28,792 nucleotides of DNA from JBDSZL01 sp039925145 (GTDB lineage: Bacteria; Acidobacteriota; Vicinamibacteria; Vicinamibacterales; SCN-69-37), in NCBI GenBank assembly GCA_039925145.1, contig JBDSZL010000023.1, forward strand, positions 1 through 28,792, given 5' to 3'. The position numbers and the translations under genes are program-made. Shown here one piece after another: positions 25,700 through 28,792 of the stretch. The stretch's first letter is position 1; every line of letters starts with the position of its first letter. The notes below the pieces were generated by a model. The model saw nothing but the letters and a program-made list of their open reading frames with translations, searched no databases and was not told where the DNA came from.

Positions 25700-26098
25700 G
25701 TGATACCGTTCCGGCTGAGCTTCCAACCGGGTGTCTCGCTCTCCGAGCAGGTTGTGTACGCGGCAAAGAAGGCCATCGTTTCCGGCCAGATGCGTCGGGG
25801 CGACGCCTTTCCATCGGTGCGCGCGCTCAGCAAGGCGCTCAGGATCAATCCCAACACCGCACACAAGGTGATCACTCAACTGCTGGCAGAGGGGCTCATC
25901 GAAGTCCGGCCGGGGATAGGCACCACGGTGGCGGTGCCCGGATCGACGGCCGCCGATCGCGGCAACCTGCTGCGACGAGAGCTGGAACAGCTTGTCGTCG
26001 AGGCCAAGAAGCTCGGGCTCGAACTGGAGGATGTGACGCAGGCGATCGCGTCGCATTGGAGCCTGCTCGATCCCTCGCAGTCACGGAGAAAACCATGA
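25700..26098 (+). CDS. GntR family (YtrA subfamily) transcriptional regulator
   Basis: The product of about 132 residues has an N-terminal winged helix: SLSEQVVYAAKKAIVSGQM, then GDAFPSVRALSKALRINPNTAHKVI as the helix-turn-helix, and GLIEVRPGIGTTV as the wing. A short helical tail of about 50 residues follows, as in the YtrA subfamily, in place of a ligand-binding domain. The frame is open from a TTG at 25664, but that codon forms part of the predicted -35 and would place the operator inside the gene, so I prefer the GTG at 25700. The gene overlaps the ATPase gene by four bases (ATGA). YtrA-type regulators usually repress their own operon with an ABC transporter and respond to cell-envelope antibiotics; the inducer here is unknown. 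Confidence 0.88.
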   Translation: MIPFRLSFQPGVSLSEQVVYAAKKAIVSGQMRRGDAFPSVRALSKALRINPNTAHKVITQLLAEGLIEVRPGIGTTVAVPGSTAADRGNLLRRELEQLVVEAKKLGLELEDVTQAIASHWSLLDPSQSRRKP

Positions 26099-27003
26099 CC
26101 GGCTCGTTATGGACGGAGAACCTCGGAAAGCGGTTCGGTCGGACGCGCGTGCTCGACGGGCTGACGTTCAGCGTGGAAGAGGGCAGCGTGTACGGTCTGG
26201 TGGGCCCCAACGGCGCGGGCAAGACGACGACCGTGAAGATCCTGATGAACATCGTGCCGCCTTCTTCTGGCCGTGCGGTGCTTCTCGGGACCGCCTCCGG
26301 CGATCTCAGCGCCCGGCAGTTCCAGCAGATCGGCTATGTGTCCGAAGGCCAGGAACTGCCCGGCTGGATGACCGTGGATTACTTCATGGCGTACCTCAGG
26401 CCCTTCTATCCCTCATGGGACGATCGACGCGCGGACGAGTTGCTGACGCAGCTCGCGCTGCCGCGCGATCGGAAGCTGAAGCATCTGTCGCGCGGCATGC
26501 GCATGAAGGTCGCGCTCGCGTCATCTCTCGCGTATCGACCGAAGCTGCTCGTGCTCGATGAGCCCTTCACCGGACTCGACCCGTTCGTGCGTGACGAGTT
26601 CATCGAGGGGCTCGTCGAGAGTGCACAGGAGACGACGATGCTGATCTCGTCTCACGACCTGGCGGAGATCGAGAGCTTCGCCACGCACATCGGGTATCTG
26701 GATAGAGGCCGGCTGCAGTTCTCGCAGAGCATGGCCTCGCTCACCGAGCGCTTTCGCGAAGTGGAAGTCATCGTGGATCGCGAGGCGACGTTGCCACCGG
26801 CCTGGCCCGCGCACTGGCTGCGCCCGGAAGCGGCCGCGAGCGTCGTCCGGTTCGTCGACTCGCGGTTCAATCAGGAGCAGACGATCGGCCAGCTGCGGCA
26901 CTTGTTCGGAGACATGGCGCGGATCGCCGTGACACCGATGTCGCTGAGGGCCATCTTCGTCACGCTGGCGCGCGAGTCCCGAAAGTCGGCATTGGAGGCG
27001 TGA
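26095..27003 (+). CDS. ABC transporter ATP-binding protein
   Basis: The ATG at 26095 lies in the ATGA overlap with the regulator gene, with CGGAG ten bases before it. The 302-residue product has every ATPase element: Walker A GPNGAGKTTT near residue 38, a Q-loop-like YVSEGQELPG, signature LSRGMRMKVAL, Walker B LLVLDEPFTGLD and the H-loop SSHD. The signature has SRG in place of SGG, a change common in this exporter group. A C-terminal segment of about 70 residues follows the core. It powers the membrane protein encoded next, and its stop overlaps that gene's start. Together they resemble YtrB-type ATPases that sit beside YtrA regulators. The substrate is unknown. Confidence 0.95.
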   Translation: MTGSLWTENLGKRFGRTRVLDGLTFSVEEGSVYGLVGPNGAGKTTTVKILMNIVPPSSGRAVLLGTASGDLSARQFQQIGYVSEGQELPGWMTVDYFMAYLRPFYPSWDDRRADELLTQLALPRDRKLKHLSRGMRMKVALASSLAYRPKLLVLDEPFTGLDPFVRDEFIEGLVESAQETTMLISSHDLAEIESFATHIGYLDRGRLQFSQSMASLTERFREVEVIVDREATLPPAWPAHWLRPEAAASVVRFVDSRFNQEQTIGQLRHLFGDMARIAVTPMSLRAIFVTLARESRKSALEA

Positions 27004-28466
27004 TGCGACAAGCTGTCCACATCTTTTTCAAAGACAGTCGCCAGTTCCGGGTTCCCATTCTCCTGCTGCTCCCGTGGACGGTCGCGTTCGCGGTGATCGC
27101 GTCGTGGGCATGGCCGCTCCATGCCCGCGGCCCGCTGGCGTGGGCAGAGAAGTTGGCCCTTGCGCTGCCGTCCGTGTCGACCGTGCTGCTGCCGATCGCA
27201 TACGTCTTGCTGATCGTGCAGGTGTGCCACGCCGAGGCGCTCCCTGGGCACCAGCAGTTCTGGCTGACACGACCGTACCGAAGATCTTCGCTGTTTGGCG
27301 CCAAGGCGTTGTTCGTGGTCGCCTATGTCCTCTGCCCGTTGTTTCTGGCGCAAGGCGTGATACTGGTGCGGCAGGGATTTGGGCTGCCCGACATTCTTCC
27401 GGGCCTGTTGTGGGAACAAGTCCTGATCGCGGCGATCATCGCAGTACCCGCCCTCGCGCTCTCAGCCGTCACTGCCAGGCTCACGCACGTAATTTTCACG
27501 CTTCTGGTTGCAGCCGTGACGCTGGTCGCCGTGCTGATGCTGGAGTCATGGGGCCAGCTCGAATGGATCCGCCTGACGGCCGGAGTCGTGACACTCGTAG
27601 CGGCAGCAGGCGTTGTTCTGATGCTTCAGTTCAGAGGGCGCCGAACGGTGTCGGCACGCTCGCTGGGCGTTGCAGGCATCGCGGTCGCCCTTCTTGGCGC
27701 AAGGCTTCTGCCATGGCCCGTTGCGTTCGCGCTGCAGTCCAGGTTGGGGGCGAGTGATGGGCCGGAGATGCGTGCCTCGTTGACGCGACCCGGGCGCACG
27801 GAGAACCCCGCGCTGGAGGCGCTCCGAGCGCGCTTGACGCGCCGGACATCCTTCGCGTTCCAGCTTGGTGGCATTGCCGACGATACGCTCACGCACTGCG
27901 ACGCCGCCGAGATCCGGCTGGAGGCCGCCAATGGGACCGCTTGGAACTCCGGGTTGCTTCTGAAGCGCGCCCCCGCCCCAGCGGCGGCCCCCTGTTCTGT
28001 CGTGCTGTCACTACCCCCGGATTTCGTCAGGGCCACCGCTGGTCAGCCGGTGAGACTTCGCGGCACGGTATACGTCACCGTGTTCGGTCAGAAACAAACA
28101 ACGACAGTGCCGCTCGATCGACAGGGCGCGGAAGTGCCGGGGCTGGGCGCCTGTGTTGCTGAACGTGACGAGACCTCGGCTTCGGTCGAGTGTCGGGTCG
28201 CGCTTCGCGCGCCTCGCCTGATTGCTGACTCAGACGACCTCCGCTATATGCGTGCGGTCGGCCAGTTGTCCTATTCGCCATTCCCAGCGGATCTCAGGAT
28301 CTATCCCGTGCTGCGAGCGTATGGTTTCGTCGAATCGACGAAGGAGCCAGGCACGAACGTTCGGCGGGCGCTGCCGAGTGCGGTCCATATCTCGACCATT
28401 GCCCCGCTCGCCCACGTGCGCCTGCCCCTGAACGAGGACGACATCCGGCTGCAAGACTTTCCATAA
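27003..28466 (+). CDS. ABC transporter membrane protein with large C-terminal soluble domain
   Basis: The ATG at 27003 shares its first base with the ATPase stop (TGATG) and has GGAG seven bases upstream; a GTG at 27000 directly before it is also possible. The 487-residue product has about six to seven hydrophobic segments in its first 240 residues, including LLLLPWTVAFAVIASWAW, VLLPIAYVLLIV, LFVVAYVLCPLFLAQGVI and LGVAGIAVALLG. From about residue 245 it is soluble and strand-rich, with a stretch of Pro/Ala (RAPAPAAAPC) and no obvious motif. That domain would lie on one face of the membrane and is unusual for a simple ABC-2-type permease. It may bind a partner or substrate. It is the last gene of the GntR operon and converges with a minus-strand gene. 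Confidence 0.85.
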   Translation: MRQAVHIFFKDSRQFRVPILLLLPWTVAFAVIASWAWPLHARGPLAWAEKLALALPSVSTVLLPIAYVLLIVQVCHAEALPGHQQFWLTRPYRRSSLFGAKALFVVAYVLCPLFLAQGVILVRQGFGLPDILPGLLWEQVLIAAIIAVPALALSAVTARLTHVIFTLLVAAVTLVAVLMLESWGQLEWIRLTAGVVTLVAAAGVVLMLQFRGRRTVSARSLGVAGIAVALLGARLLPWPVAFALQSRLGASDGPEMRASLTRPGRTENPALEALRARLTRRTSFAFQLGGIADDTLTHCDAAEIRLEAANGTAWNSGLLLKRAPAPAAAPCSVVLSLPPDFVRATAGQPVRLRGTVYVTVFGQKQTTTVPLDRQGAEVPGLGACVAERDETSASVECRVALRAPRLIADSDDLRYMRAVGQLSYSPFPADLRIYPVLRAYGFVESTKEPGTNVRRALPSAVHISTIAPLAHVRLPLNEDDIRLQDFP

Positions 28467-28509
28467 GCCCTGTCTTGCGGCCGTGTCCAGACGTCGGTGC
28501 CCTTGGCTG

Positions 28510-28792
28510 CTACCGCACCTCGAGCCTGATCGTCAGCGGCTCCATGCCGATCCGTGGCAGTTCGTCCACGAACACAGTCTGGCTCATGCCGATGAGGTAT
28601 GTCGCGACATCGGCGCGCGTGAGTCGCCCGGGGTCGGTGGTGTACGAACTCGGCTGTCCGGCGCGAGGCACGAGGGCGAAGATCAGCACGCGAATCGCGT
28701 TTCCCTCGCGCCAGCCGATGAGCCGGATCCCACTGATGGCGCGCCCGTCTGCCAGCCGCGCGTGCGCGCTCTCGGCTACGTGCAGATTGAGA
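28510..28792 (-). CDS. C-terminal fragment of uncharacterised minus-strand gene
   Basis: On the minus strand the frame is open from the window edge to TAG at 28510-28512, giving about 93 residues. It reads GIRLIGWREGNAIRVLIFAL, then a loop with SSYTTDPGRLTRADVATYL, and ends in LTIRLEVR. Alternating strands and the even codon pattern suggest a real gene, probably a beta-rich domain, whose start lies outside the window. I do not recognise the family. It converges with the permease gene across 43 bases that hold no clear hairpin. Confidence 0.6.
   Translation of the reverse strand, partial: LNLHVAESAHARLADGRAISGIRLIGWREGNAIRVLIFALVPRAGQPSSYTTDPGRLTRADVATYLIGMSQTVFVDELPRIGMEPLTIRLEVR

Noticed and set aside
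1..28792. tRNA, rRNA, CRISPR array, insertion sequence or attachment site
   Set aside because: Reading through the gaps I saw no clover-leaf pattern, regular spacer repeats, transposase motif or terminal inverted repeats; all gaps are shorter than 200 bases.

Overview
The window is GC-rich, densely coded bacterial chromosome with no phage, IS, CRISPR or RNA gene that I could see. Secreted proteins with Ala/Pro-rich linkers, a stand-alone SUMF1-type protein, a metacaspase-like protein, a CHAT giant and a YtrA-type GntR/ABC unit would suit an Acidobacteriota (Vicinamibacteria-like) genome. That placement is an impression from gene style, not a proven assignment.

Left block (1-9087, + strand): at least five tightly packed genes, most overlapping by 1-4 bases: a 3'-end fragment, a 1387-residue protein, a 536-residue protein, a 424-residue protein with a His/Cys pair resembling clan CD (caspase-like) peptidases, and a 492-residue protein with alpha/beta-hydrolase-like features. 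The first three carry no domain I can name. The tight packing suggests one co-translated system of unknown role.

Middle block (9143-18524): a mostly ordinary metabolic and envelope region. It holds SelO (protein AMPylase), a LarA-type nickel-pincer racemase/epimerase, a GT4-like glycosyltransferase with a C-terminal beta-sandwich, a convergent PIG-L-like protein, a secreted SUMF1-domain protein, a Tat-exported amidohydrolase, a secreted SRPBCC protein and a secreted alpha/beta hydrolase.

Right block (18599-25591): a degraded YciE/DUF892-like tail, a metacaspase-like peptidase on the minus strand and, divergent from it across a 75-base gap, a 1907-residue protein. That protein joins two alpha/beta-hydrolase domains, a linker domain, a CHAT peptidase domain and a helical repeat tail. 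Clan CD peptidase plus alpha/beta hydrolase thus appears twice in the window, once as separate operon genes and once fused. This is the best candidate for an undescribed conflict or signalling system.

Far right (25664-28466): a GntR/YtrA-type repressor, an ABC ATPase and an ABC permease form an overlapping operon. A perfect 8-bp inverted repeat lies on the predicted promoter, and the predicted transcript start falls on or next to the GTG start codon. A minus-strand gene fragment runs off the right edge.
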